A program made the position numbers and the translations under genes. Shown here piece by piece: positions 1 through 5,603 of a stretch of 6,520 nucleotides of DNA. Under the pieces are notes generated by a model. It had not been told where the DNA came from, did no database searches, and was given only the letters and a program-made list of their open reading frames with translations. How positions within the stretch are numbered: position 1 is the first letter of the stretch; each line of letters opens with the position of its first letter. Source of the stretch: Nitrospirales bacterium (GTDB taxonomy: Bacteria > Nitrospirota > Nitrospiria > Nitrospirales > UBA8639); the NCBI GenBank assembly GCA_021604265.1, contig BQIY01000133.1:1-6520 (forward strand), in the 5' to 3' direction.

Positions 1-17
1 GGCAGGGATAGGATAAC

Positions 18-36
18 GGGGAAGAAGTGATTCCCC
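18..36 (-). terminator. Stem-loop after the porin stop codon, possible terminator
   Basis: Fifteen bases past the porin stop, GGGGAA (18-23) and TTCCCC (31-36) form a perfect 6-bp stem around a 7-base loop. No T-run follows in the transcript direction (the next bases are GTTATCC). It may stabilise the 3' end or act as a weak terminator, and is not a textbook rho-independent one. Confidence 0.4.
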
Positions 37-50
37 TCTGTGGTTAATGA

Positions 51-1568
51 TTAGAAGTTGATCCAGAGTTGCGTGTAGCCCCAGTTCTGGTCAGCCGTTC
101 CAAAACCATTCTTCTTGTTGTAATCACCGGTGAAGAAGTGACCATACCCTAATTGCCATCCAACCTTATTGTTTTGGAAGAACAGCGTATAGACCACGTC
201 AATTTCACCGCCTAATGATTTTTCATTGTTGGTACCCGGGGTGGTTTTGAAGATTCCTTGTCCGGCACTGTACCAATTGTCTTTCTCTTCGGCCAAGCGC
301 ATATAGTGACCGGCAATTTCAAAGTGGCTGTTTGCAGTTGGCCGCATTTGCAAGTTACCACCGAAGGTCATCATATTCTGCCAGGACATTAAGTCCATGT
401 ACCCAAAGTGAATGTGATTGGTTGGATACAATTGGCTGAACGTATCAGCACCGCCAAACCCGCTTGTATTGGCATTCTTGTCACCAGATGCCCAGTTGAA
501 TTCTGCGCCAATACGAGGTTGCATGGGAACTGGCAAGGTCACACCGGCATCAGCATGGAACGCACCGGCATTAATGGTCCGGTTAAATCCGGCACCAAAC
601 GTGTTTCCACCCGTTGGACCAATTCGTCCAAACTGATAGTACCCTTCAACAGTCGCATCAACAATACCAGCACTGCCGGCGATTCGGGCTCCAACAGTAT
701 GCCGGCTTTGGTTGCCACGCTGTCCACCAGCACCATTAGCAGCCGTTGCACCACCTTCTTCGTAGATCCAGGCTGGTTCAATGGCAATACCGGAGACTTT
801 CATTGGAATTCGAGCGAAGAGAATATTTCCATCACCGGCATAACCGCCACCATTTCCACCACCAGATACGGCACACCCACCAGCATTCTGGTTACAATTG
901 CCTTCTGCCACAACCAGCCAACCCAATTCTACAGGCACTTTGGCATGGTTGTATCGAAGTGTCACACCATCAAACGAAAAGGCCACATTGTTCCAGTCAA
1001 AGTGACCGAAAATACGATGATTGCCCCATACCACAAGTTGACGTCCAGCTTTCAATGTCAGGTTTGGTGCCAGGAAATTCCGAATCAACATATACCCTTG
1101 ACGAAGAAAGAGGTCCGCACTGCTTCCATTTGGGTTAATACCGCCAGTACCTTCTTGGCCAGTTTCATTGGCTCCGAAATTATTTGAAACCTGTGGCTGC
1201 ACAAAAAACACGACATCCGGCGAAAGATCGTAATTGAACCCTAAGCGGATGAACTGTTGCGTGAAGAACCGATTGTCTTTCGTGGCAGCACCTGTCGAGT
1301 TCGTCCCGAATCCTGAATTCGTTCTGAACTCCGGACGCACCCGCATGTCGCCGGAAATCGTCAAGTTCTGTAAATCAAATGCCGGGCTCTGAGGTGGATC
1401 AAAGTTGTGATACGGTTCAAAATCCGGAATGGCCCGAGGCACTGCCGGCACATTAGTGTTCTTGTCTGTGGCTGGCGTCGTCTTTGCCGCAAAGGCTGGG
1501 ACAGCCGACATGGACACGATCAGACACCCTGCCGTGAACCATTTGGAAAAACGATGAAAATCGCTCAT
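51..1568 (-). CDS. AlgE-type (alginate export family) outer-membrane porin
   Basis: This encodes a predicted 505-residue outer-membrane beta-barrel channel of the alginate-export family. Residues 1-27 form a Sec signal peptide: a basic start, a hydrophobic core GCLIVSM and cleavage after AFA (25-27). A Pro-rich linker follows, then the barrel from about residue 67. Family-type motifs are GRQLVVWGNHRIFG-FDW (175-192), NWASGDK (358-364) and PTNHIHFGYMDL (382-393). The protein ends in Phe (WINF), as expected for a BAM-assembled barrel. A Gly/Asn-rich stretch (223-247) with Cys225 and Cys232 is probably a surface loop. The start chosen is the ATG at 1568, because an AGGAGG site lies 6 bases before it and it gives a normal signal peptide. 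An in-frame TTG at 1628 would add 20 residues. The gene stands alone, with long spacing from the tat pair. The substrate cannot be told from sequence; family membership does not prove alginate transport. The fold is confident, the substrate unknown. Confidence 0.85.
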   Translation of the reverse strand: MSDFHRFSKWFTAGCLIVSMSAVPAFAAKTTPATDKNTNVPAVPRAIPDFEPYHNFDPPQSPAFDLQNLTISGDMRVRPEFRTNSGFGTNSTGAATKDNRFFTQQFIRLGFNYDLSPDVVFFVQPQVSNNFGANETGQEGTGGINPNGSSADLFLRQGYMLIRNFLAPNLTLKAGRQLVVWGNHRIFGHFDWNNVAFSFDGVTLRYNHAKVPVELGWLVVAEGNCNQNAGGCAVSGGGNGGGYAGDGNILFARIPMKVSGIAIEPAWIYEEGGATAANGAGGQRGNQSRHTVGARIAGSAGIVDATVEGYYQFGRIGPTGGNTFGAGFNRTINAGAFHADAGVTLPVPMQPRIGAEFNWASGDKNANTSGFGGADTFSQLYPTNHIHFGYMDLMSWQNMMTFGGNLQMRPTANSHFEIAGHYMRLAEEKDNWYSAGQGIFKTTPGTNNEKSLGGEIDVVYTLFFQNNKVGWQLGYGHFFTGDYNKKNGFGTADQNWGYTQLWINF

Positions 1569-1574
1569 TGCACT

Positions 1575-1580
1575 CCTCCT
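1575..1580 (-). promoter_or_regulatory. Ribosome binding site that decides the porin start
   Basis: The plus strand reads CCTCCT, so the mRNA carries AGGAGG six bases before the ATG at 1568. It favours this ATG over the in-frame TTG at 1628, although that TTG also has an AAGGAG (1637-1642) eight bases ahead of it. Confidence 0.8.
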
Positions 1581-1607
1581 GTTAGTTGAGTCCCCTATTA
1601 ACCAGGG

Positions 1608-1652
1608 ACGAACAGTTGTTCGTATCAAGGACCCATCTCCTTATATACGAAC
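1608..1652 (-). promoter_or_regulatory. Porin mRNA leader with two overlapping hairpins
   Basis: Hairpin I (1618-1652): in the mRNA, GTTCGTAT pairs with ATACGAAC (8 bp). After a small 2-by-1 internal loop, AAGGA pairs with TCCTT (5 bp) around the loop GATGGG, giving 13 base pairs in all. Hairpin II (1608-1623): ACGAAC pairs with GTTCGT across AACT. Both need the same ACGAAC segment (1618-1623), so they cannot form together. Hairpin I also buries an AAGGAG sequence. A small CCCT/AGGG stem (1593-1607) follows before the real ribosome site. The base pairing is seen directly. A role in translation, mRNA stability or as a DNA operator is inference. Confidence 0.5.
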
Positions 1653-1727
1653 CGAAATAACTGCTGCGGTCTCTCCTCGCTGTATACAAACTCACTCTTC
1701 TTGTTTCGTACGTGTAAAGCTGATTTC

Positions 1728-1755
1728 AAAATACATCAGTAGATGCATATGCCAA
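1728..1755 (-). promoter_or_regulatory. Candidate sigma-70-type promoter for the porin
   Basis: Read on the minus strand, TTGGCA (1750-1755, five of six matches to the -35 consensus) is separated by 16 bases from TATTTT (1728-1733, four of six). Transcription would start near 1721 and give a leader of about 150 bases. A second TTGGCA lies 18 bases further upstream. This is pattern matching only, in AT-rich DNA. Confidence 0.35.
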
Positions 1756-1793
1756 ATGTTACGCACCTGCCAAAAACATACCACCGTCAAAAT

Positions 1794-1824
1794 TTTCATA
1801 TAACTTATTGATAGTTATATGAAA
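1794..1824. repeat. Perfect 12-bp inverted repeat, possible operator
   Basis: TTTCATATAACT (1794-1805) and AGTTATATGAAA (1813-1824) are exact inverted copies around a 7-base centre (TATTGAT). The arms are AT-rich and have no T-run typical of a terminator, so a dimeric repressor or activator site is more likely. The repeat lies about 70 bases upstream of the candidate porin -10 box and overlaps the -35 box of a plus-strand promoter candidate. Which regulator would bind is unknown. Confidence 0.5.
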
Positions 1825-1837
1825 TTAATGCTATTTC
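1808..1837 (+). promoter_or_regulatory. Weak plus-strand promoter candidate overlapping the inverted repeat
   Basis: TTGATA (1808-1813, five of six) is followed after 18 bases by TATTTC (1832-1837, three of six), with a TGC extended -10 just before it. If used, it would drive a transcript toward the small ORF at 1959-2057 and antisense to the end of the tat gene. The support is weak. Confidence 0.2.
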
Positions 1838-1958
1838 AGTTTGAATACGAAACGTGAAAGTATTTCAATTAAGAGACGGGACGTTGCAAAAACACAACAA
1901 AAGGAAGGAAAATCACTCAATATGTCTTTGATACAGCAGTGACTAGTTTTGTTTGGAA

Positions 1959-2057
1959 ATGGGGGATGCTACGCAGAAATCGAAAAAGACTAAAGATAAA
2001 AAATCGTATGATAGCAAAGTAAGTATGTGGCACTCCCTCTCCAAATGCTTAAACTAG
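1959..2057 (+). CDS. Doubtful 32-residue lysine-rich small ORF
   Basis: An ATG at 1959 opens a 32-codon frame ending in TAG at 2055-2057. It overlaps the last codons of the tat gene on the other strand. The N-terminal half is very basic (TQKSKKTKDKKS) and contains most of the eight lysines; the C-terminal half (SMWHSLSKCLN) is not. There is no good ribosome site directly before the ATG. An AAGGAAGG (1901-1908) lies ahead of a separate six-codon frame starting at 1922. The region is A-rich, and A-rich DNA yields Lys codons by chance, so this may well not be a gene. I do not recognise the peptide. Confidence 0.15.
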   Translation: MGDATQKSKKTKDKKSYDSKVSMWHSLSKCLN

Positions 2058-2339
2058 CGGATTTCCTCCTTGCGTTTCTGTCGCTGAATCTGTTGCCCCT
2101 TTAATCGATTCTTCTGCTTCTTTCACCGATGCTTCTAGGTCTTGCTCAACGGCCTTAAACTCTTGCTGAATCATATTAATTTCAGGTTCAACTGACTGAC
2201 GCAAATCTTCCGTGGTTTCCTTGAAACCCTTCACTGCCTTACCGACTTGTTTGCCAATTTCTGGGAGTTCTTTAGGGCCAAAGAGGAGAAACGCAATCAC
2301 GAGAATGATCAGAATCTCCATGGCTCCAAGACCAAACAT
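2049..2339 (-). CDS. TatA/TatB-family twin-arginine translocase subunit
   Basis: This is a 96-residue single-helix membrane protein of the TatA/B/E family, which works with TatC to move folded proteins with twin-arginine signals across the inner membrane. Residues 5-20 form the transmembrane helix (Glu8 near its start). The hinge FGPKELPEIG (20-29) and an amphipathic helix with GKAVKGFKE (33-41) follow. A long charged helix runs to about residue 80, and the tail is polar. Length suits TatA or a short TatB. The MFGLG start, the FGP hinge and the long acidic helix resemble TatB; KGFKE is TatA-like, so the subtype is left open. It is second of the tat pair, 85 bases after tatA, and no tatC follows. 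The ATG at 2339 is chosen because the family starts with this MFG-type N-terminus, although no strong ribosome site precedes it. Confidence 0.88.
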   Translation of the reverse strand: MFGLGAMEILIILVIAFLLFGPKELPEIGKQVGKAVKGFKETTEDLRQSVEPEINMIQQEFKAVEQDLEASVKEAEESIKGATDSATETQGGNPLV

Positions 2340-2372
2340 CGTTCTTGCTTGTTAGACGTGAAATGGCTAGGC

Positions 2373-2408
2373 CGGAAGTTGAAAAGAGTGAGAGCTGTTC
2401 ACCTTCCG
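2373..2408 (-). promoter_or_regulatory. Stem-loop between the two tat genes
   Basis: CGGAAGTTGAA (2373-2383) and TTCACCTTCCG (2398-2408) pair at ten of eleven positions around a 14-base loop. No T-run follows in the transcript, so it is not a standard terminator. Because the two subunits are often needed in unequal amounts, it could be a processing or stabilising element. That role is inference. Confidence 0.4.
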
Positions 2409-2424
2409 CACCTCTTCACGAATA

Positions 2425-2736
2425 TTATCCTTGTCTCGCTTGTTCTGGTTGGGGTGACTGAACAGTCTCCGGCTGTGGAGGTTGAGAGACCGTTTGAGCT
2501 GTTTGCTGCGATGATACTTGCTCGGGTTGCGGGGGAACTTCTTGGGCCGTGTTCGTCATTGGCTGTTCAGGATTCGGGGTTACGTCCAGGGCATCGGCTT
2601 CATTGACGGACTTTTTAAACCCTTTGATGGCCTTTCCCAATCCTTCACCAAGCTGTGGAATTTTCCCTGCGCCAAAGACAATCAGCACAATGATCAGAAT
2701 AAGCAGTAATTCCATCCAGCCAAAGGACCCAATCAT
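2425..2736 (-). CDS. tatA: Twin-arginine translocase subunit TatA
   Basis: This 103-residue inner-membrane protein is predicted to form the pore-forming or membrane-thinning oligomer of the Tat system. The transmembrane helix spans about residues 7-20 (MELLLILIIVLIV). It is followed by the hinge FGAGKIPQLG (21-30) and the amphipathic helix EGLGKAIKGFKKS (31-43); this is a clean TatA pattern. Residues 52-103 form a Pro/Gln-rich, probably disordered tail with three PQPE units (69-72, 87-90, 95-98). The ATG at 2736 has GAAAGG (2744-2749) seven bases ahead. It is first of the tat pair and lies 103 bases after the methyltransferase stop, with a candidate promoter in between. The family call is certain. 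The TatA subtype is likely but TatE-type naming would be equivalent. Confidence 0.92.
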   Translation of the reverse strand: MIGSFGWMELLLILIIVLIVFGAGKIPQLGEGLGKAIKGFKKSVNEADALDVTPNPEQPMTNTAQEVPPQPEQVSSQQTAQTVSQPPQPETVQSPQPEQARQG

Positions 2737-2797
2737 AAAGAAACCTTTCGTTGCACCCGCTGTTTCATAAATCCGAGATCTTTCATTGAGTCCGTCT

Positions 2798-2826
2798 AGT
2801 ATACAAGAGCAACGGAGAAAAATCTA
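2798..2826 (-). promoter_or_regulatory. Candidate promoter of the tat pair
   Basis: On the minus strand TATACT (2798-2803, five of six matches) is a good -10 box. Seventeen bases upstream TAGATT (2821-2826) is a poor -35 box (three of six). Transcription would start about 55 bases before tatA. It lies entirely in the spacer after the methyltransferase gene, so tat expression need not depend on readthrough. Confidence 0.4.
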
Positions 2827-2839
2827 CACTCATCCACGG

Positions 2840-4291
2840 CTACACGGACGAAGATCCAGAAAGAGAAAAATGCGTATAGTCCACTAATTGAGCAGGAGAC
2901 TGCAACATCACCTTGATGCCCTCAGGATCATATCCCAGCTTCTCAAGTGCCGGCTGCGCGGCGTGGATTTCTGATTCCGTGACATAGGCAATCACATCTG
3001 GAAGACCGTCGGCCTTCAGGTTAGATAAAATCTCATGCAGCTTACCTTTTTCATCAGAGGGCATGACGTCGCGAAGCGGAAATTCAATACGCCGCGAATA
3101 TGGGCTGGAATAGCCGGTATTGATCGCTTCAAGCGTCCGAACCACATGGGCGTCAAATTCCCATGAGTTCGAGTTGGGAAGATTCGGGTGAGCGGCCAGT
3201 AGATCCATTAACGTCAACACATTGGCATTCAAGCAGTTTCCGACAAATTCCCGCTGCGATTCAAGCACCAGGTTCTTAGCCCCAAGATGACGGCCAATCT
3301 CTTCCAGCAAGGCAAAGTTAACCATAAAACTGAATTGTCCGCCATGCACGGCGTAACAGGGCTTTTCCGGATCATTGAGGACATGCGCGTCAAATGTGCC
3401 CGCATCAAAACTGCTCAATCCAATGGCATCAGGCGACAAAAGGCGCATCGCCTCTTTGAGTGTCGCTGCGGCACCGGTGTTCACCGGGACGAGGACTTCC
3501 TCGTCAATGTTTTTCACAAACTCTGAAATGGTACGACGAAAGGCTAACGACTTGGCTTCAATTTCATGATACTCGCGCTCCCACACCAGGTCTTCCAAAA
3601 AACTTGGAAACGTCTGTAACCCTTCAATATCTTTGTGATCAAAGGCTTGGACAAATCCTGACCAATTGCTGATCTCTGCAAGTTTCGACTCGCTGACATT
3701 CGGCCGAAGGTGTTCTTCCTGCAAATTACCGGCTTTACGAAACATCAATTTTGTCGGCAACTCACTCCACAATTCATTACAGATAATCCGATCCACCGTA
3801 CCGTCCTGGAATGATTGCAAGTCGCCAACATCGCCATGCGTAATCGTCACTCGCTCCTGATGACGGGCCAGATCAGGATTGCTCCTGGCCTCATGAAGCA
3901 CCACGTCATTTTTATCAAGAAGGTGATACTGGACATATGGATACCATTGCTTGTCCGTATCCAGCGCCTGCAGGCGATCTAAAAAACATGCGGCAAGATT
4001 CCCGTTCCCGCATCCCCACTCCATGAGAACCAGCGAAGATCTCGAACCTGACACAGTCTCTTTCGTTGAAGATTGTTTGGCCCGCTGCGACACGCGGCGG
4101 TAATAATCTTCTGCCAACGCATAGCCGAGACGATAGTCAGTGGAAGCAAAGGTTTGGTAAAACTCGCGAAGCCGTGCGCCTCGCAGCCCGTAAAACACAT
4201 CATTGATATGCACTTGCCATTCATCAACCGGACGAAAGTCTCCAATGATTTGAGGAAGAGCATCAGGATCAAACGTGGAGGACTCAGCCAT
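2840..4291 (-). CDS. MidA/NDUFAF7-like SAM-dependent methyltransferase
   Basis: This is a 483-residue cytoplasmic protein of the SAM-dependent methyltransferase family related to MidA/NDUFAF7 (Pfam Methyltransf_28), whose mitochondrial member methylates an arginine of a complex I subunit. Motif I is EWGCGNGNLA (91-100). The acidic residue after strand 2 is in LLDKND (124-129), followed by HGDV (152-155) and the family-like CNELWSELPTKL (171-182), which corresponds to the NE-[FL]-DALP segment. MVNFALL (323-329) and LESQREFV (343-350) match the VDF and TQ-FL region of NDUFAF7-type enzymes. The protein is somewhat long and the central part (about 185-310) is divergent. No signal peptide or membrane helix is visible. 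The ATG at 4291 has GAAGGAA (4302-4308) about ten bases ahead. The fold is confident; the substrate is unknown and need not be a complex I subunit, since no nuo gene is nearby. Confidence 0.8.
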   Translation of the reverse strand: MAESSTFDPDALPQIIGDFRPVDEWQVHINDVFYGLRGARLREFYQTFASTDYRLGYALAEDYYRRVSQRAKQSSTKETVSGSRSSLVLMEWGCGNGNLAACFLDRLQALDTDKQWYPYVQYHLLDKNDVVLHEARSNPDLARHQERVTITHGDVGDLQSFQDGTVDRIICNELWSELPTKLMFRKAGNLQEEHLRPNVSESKLAEISNWSGFVQAFDHKDIEGLQTFPSFLEDLVWEREYHEIEAKSLAFRRTISEFVKNIDEEVLVPVNTGAAATLKEAMRLLSPDAIGLSSFDAGTFDAHVLNDPEKPCYAVHGGQFSFMVNFALLEEIGRHLGAKNLVLESQREFVGNCLNANVLTLMDLLAAHPNLPNSNSWEFDAHVVRTLEAINTGYSSPYSRRIEFPLRDVMPSDEKGKLHEILSNLKADGLPDVIAYVTESEIHAAQPALEKLGYDPEGIKVMLQSPAQLVDYTHFSLSGSSSV

Positions 4292-4344
4292 AACAGTAGG
4301 GTTCCTTCATGTAACGCAAGCTGTTGAATTTATTAAAGAAAGCG

Positions 4345-4373
4345 ATTCTAACAGACTGCTGCTGCCCCCGCAA
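4345..4373 (-). promoter_or_regulatory. Candidate promoter of the methyltransferase
   Basis: On the minus strand TAGAAT (4345-4350, five of six matches) lies 17 bases after TTGCGG (4368-4373, three of six). The start point would fall near 4338, giving a leader of roughly 45 bases. It sits back to back with the candidate plus-strand promoter at 4391-4420. Confidence 0.45.
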
Positions 4374-4390
4374 GGCACATCTTGAGATTC

Positions 4391-4420
4391 TTGACAGGGT
4401 CACGTCACAAAGAGTAGAGA
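4391..4420 (+). promoter_or_regulatory. Candidate promoter of the secreted-protein gene
   Basis: A perfect -35 box TTGACA (4391-4396) is followed after 18 bases by a poor -10 box TAGAGA (4415-4420, three of six). It would start transcription near 4427, about 58 bases before the ATG at 4485. The weak -10 box keeps confidence low. Confidence 0.3.
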
Positions 4421-4484
4421 GTACCCGTCAGTCATCAATGTTTTGGCATCATCCGACAATCCACTGGCAAACAACAACCTCAAC

Positions 4485-5141
4485 ATGCGGCTATTTCTTC
4501 GACCAGCCATCGGGACTTCGGTCGTTGCATCAACTTTTTGGTGGCTCTGTTCTACCGCAATATTCTGCCCTCTTTACGCTGAATCGCCTGATTCCACGAC
4601 CCCTCCCCCTGTTTTTCAACCCGATGAAACACAGCATGGCTTTTCGAAATATGAGAGCATTCCCTATCACCCGCCTCCAACATCCGAACAAGCTCCAGAA
4701 CCAGGGACAGACTTCCGCAATGCTTTAGACCAACCTCCCGGCGGGCTCTTTTATCACATAGAGTTCGCCAAGGGATTTGAAGAATCACAAGGTCTCCGAA
4801 AAGGTCATACGATTGTATCCGTGGAACCGACGAAGGTGTTTTCTCCTGAGAGTCCCTTTGTGTTTCTGGTCTTTCAAGTTCATCAACACTACGCCCCGTA
4901 TCAAGTCTTTGGCCGTCTTTACCCGGAACAAGTCGAGGGCCAAGATTCATCAGCCCTGATCGAGGAAGACGCCATCTATCTCGCTACAGAAGATGACGGC
5001 GGATACTTACAATTTGATCGACCGGCTAAGCATTGGCCGGTCGGGACCTATCGTGTTGAAATCTATGTCGGCTTCGAAGTGAATCCCATCAACATGATGG
5101 GGACGATGAGATTTTCAGTGGCCATGCCATCAACACCATAA
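4485..5141 (+). CDS. Secreted or periplasmic protein of unknown function
   Basis: I do not recognise this 218-residue protein. Residues 1-32 look like a Sec signal peptide: MRLFLRP, then a hydrophobic stretch to about residue 29 and cleavage after LYA (30-32). No lipobox fits the two Cys at 22 and 28, so a lipoprotein is unlikely. Residues 33-80 are Pro/Ser/Glu-rich and probably flexible. The rest (86-215) alternates hydrophobic and polar residues, as in a beta-sandwich. The segments FVFLVFQVHQHY (125-136), YLQFDRPAKHWPVGTYRVEIYV (174-195, in part) and MRFSVAM (208-214) resemble an Ig-like fold closing on a final strand. The ATG at 4485 is chosen for the signal peptide; an in-frame TTG at 4443 would add 14 polar residues and spoil it. 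No clear ribosome site precedes either start. The gene diverges from the methyltransferase and appears monocistronic. Confidence 0.7.
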   Translation: MRLFLRPAIGTSVVASTFWWLCSTAIFCPLYAESPDSTTPPPVFQPDETQHGFSKYESIPYHPPPTSEQAPEPGTDFRNALDQPPGGLFYHIEFAKGFEESQGLRKGHTIVSVEPTKVFSPESPFVFLVFQVHQHYAPYQVFGRLYPEQVEGQDSSALIEEDAIYLATEDDGGYLQFDRPAKHWPVGTYRVEIYVGFEVNPINMMGTMRFSVAMPSTP

Positions 5142-5192
5142 CCACACGACACTCGTTCGCCTCGATACGCAACTTCAGGATCGGAGGCAGGC

Positions 5193-5221
5193 TTGACAGG
5201 TCATAGGGGTTTTAGTATCGT
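5193..5221 (+). promoter_or_regulatory. Sigma-70-type promoter of the DUF4321 gene
   Basis: A perfect -35 box TTGACA (5193-5198) is followed by an optimal 17-base spacer and TATCGT (5216-5221, four of six). The start would lie near 5228, leaving a leader of about 115 bases before the ATG at 5343. This is the best promoter match in the window and suggests DUF4321 is transcribed apart from the secreted-protein gene. Confidence 0.55.
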
Positions 5222-5342
5222 GATGAGCAGTTTACCCTAAGCATATTTTTTCCACTCAATCTTGACGAATCCATTGTCTGCTAACCCTTGATCGCCAACG
5301 AATCGCCTCATCATCATGGAGCGATATGAGGAACTATTGTAA

Positions 5343-5603
5343 ATGAGAAAAACAGGCTGGACCCTCTTTATGTTTGTCCTTGTCGGAGGACTGTTCGGAG
5401 GCTTATTGGGAGAAATTTTTCGCGTCGCGACTCCGCCCGGCACCATTCAAAACGTATTTGCCAGAGCCTTGTCTCCGGGACTTGATCCGCCAGTAACCAT
5501 TGATCTCGTGCTGATCAAATTCACGTTCGGCTTCCTTCTTAAAATGAATTTCTTCACCTTCGTCGGAGCAGTCCTCGGATTCTATCTTTATAAAAATCTC
5601 TAG
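5343..5603 (+). CDS. DUF4321 family small membrane protein
   Basis: This 86-residue inner-membrane protein matches the DUF4321 pattern as I recall it, a family with no established function. The first transmembrane segment (about 5-26) contains the Gly-rich run VGGLFGGLLGE (14-24). A short loop rich in Pro follows (31-51), then the segment IDLVLIKFTFGFLLKMNF (53-70), typical of the family's C-terminal half. The last hydrophobic helix (71-84) ends in YLYKNL. Length is normal and the protein looks intact. The ATG at 5343 has GAGGAA (5328-5333) nine bases ahead. The neighbour uvrB faces it tail to tail, so no operon partner is visible in the window. I am fairly sure of the family; the job is unknown. 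Confidence 0.8.
   Translation: MRKTGWTLFMFVLVGGLFGGLLGEIFRVATPPGTIQNVFARALSPGLDPPVTIDLVLIKFTFGFLLKMNFFTFVGAVLGFYLYKNL

Larger units (their letters stand above)
1569..2048. other. 480-base spacer between the porin gene and the tat pair
   Basis: No long gene fits here. From low to high coordinates it holds the porin ribosome site, the structured porin leader (1593-1652), a candidate porin promoter (1728-1755), a perfect 12-bp inverted repeat (1794-1824), a weak plus-strand promoter candidate (1808-1837) and a doubtful small basic ORF running into the tat gene (1959-2057). The right half is A-rich on the plus strand. I found no convincing terminator hairpin behind the tat gene. Confidence 0.7.

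Noticed and set aside
408..1187. Long plus-strand ORF of 259 codons inside the porin gene
   Set aside because: It lies wholly on the opposite strand of a confident porin CDS, has no recognisable domain and reads as low-complexity antisense of Gly/Asn/Thr codons.
2015..2055. Sigma-54 promoter at TGGCAC in the porin-tat spacer
   Set aside because: No GC element follows at the required spacing.
2247..2606. Plus-strand ORF of 119 codons crossing both tat genes
   Set aside because: It is antisense to two well-supported Tat family genes and to their spacer and shows no protein-like pattern.
4485..4571. Lipoprotein signal at Cys22 or Cys28 of the secreted protein
   Set aside because: The residues before each Cys (WWL and AIF) do not fit a lipobox.
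4324..4728. Plus-strand ORF of 134 codons overlapping the secreted-protein gene
   Set aside because: It shares the strand in another frame with a better ORF that has a signal peptide and coherent domain pattern; its own product looks random.
4552..4950. Minus-strand ORF of 132 codons within the secreted-protein gene
   Set aside because: Antisense shadow of the plus-strand gene, with no signal or domain.
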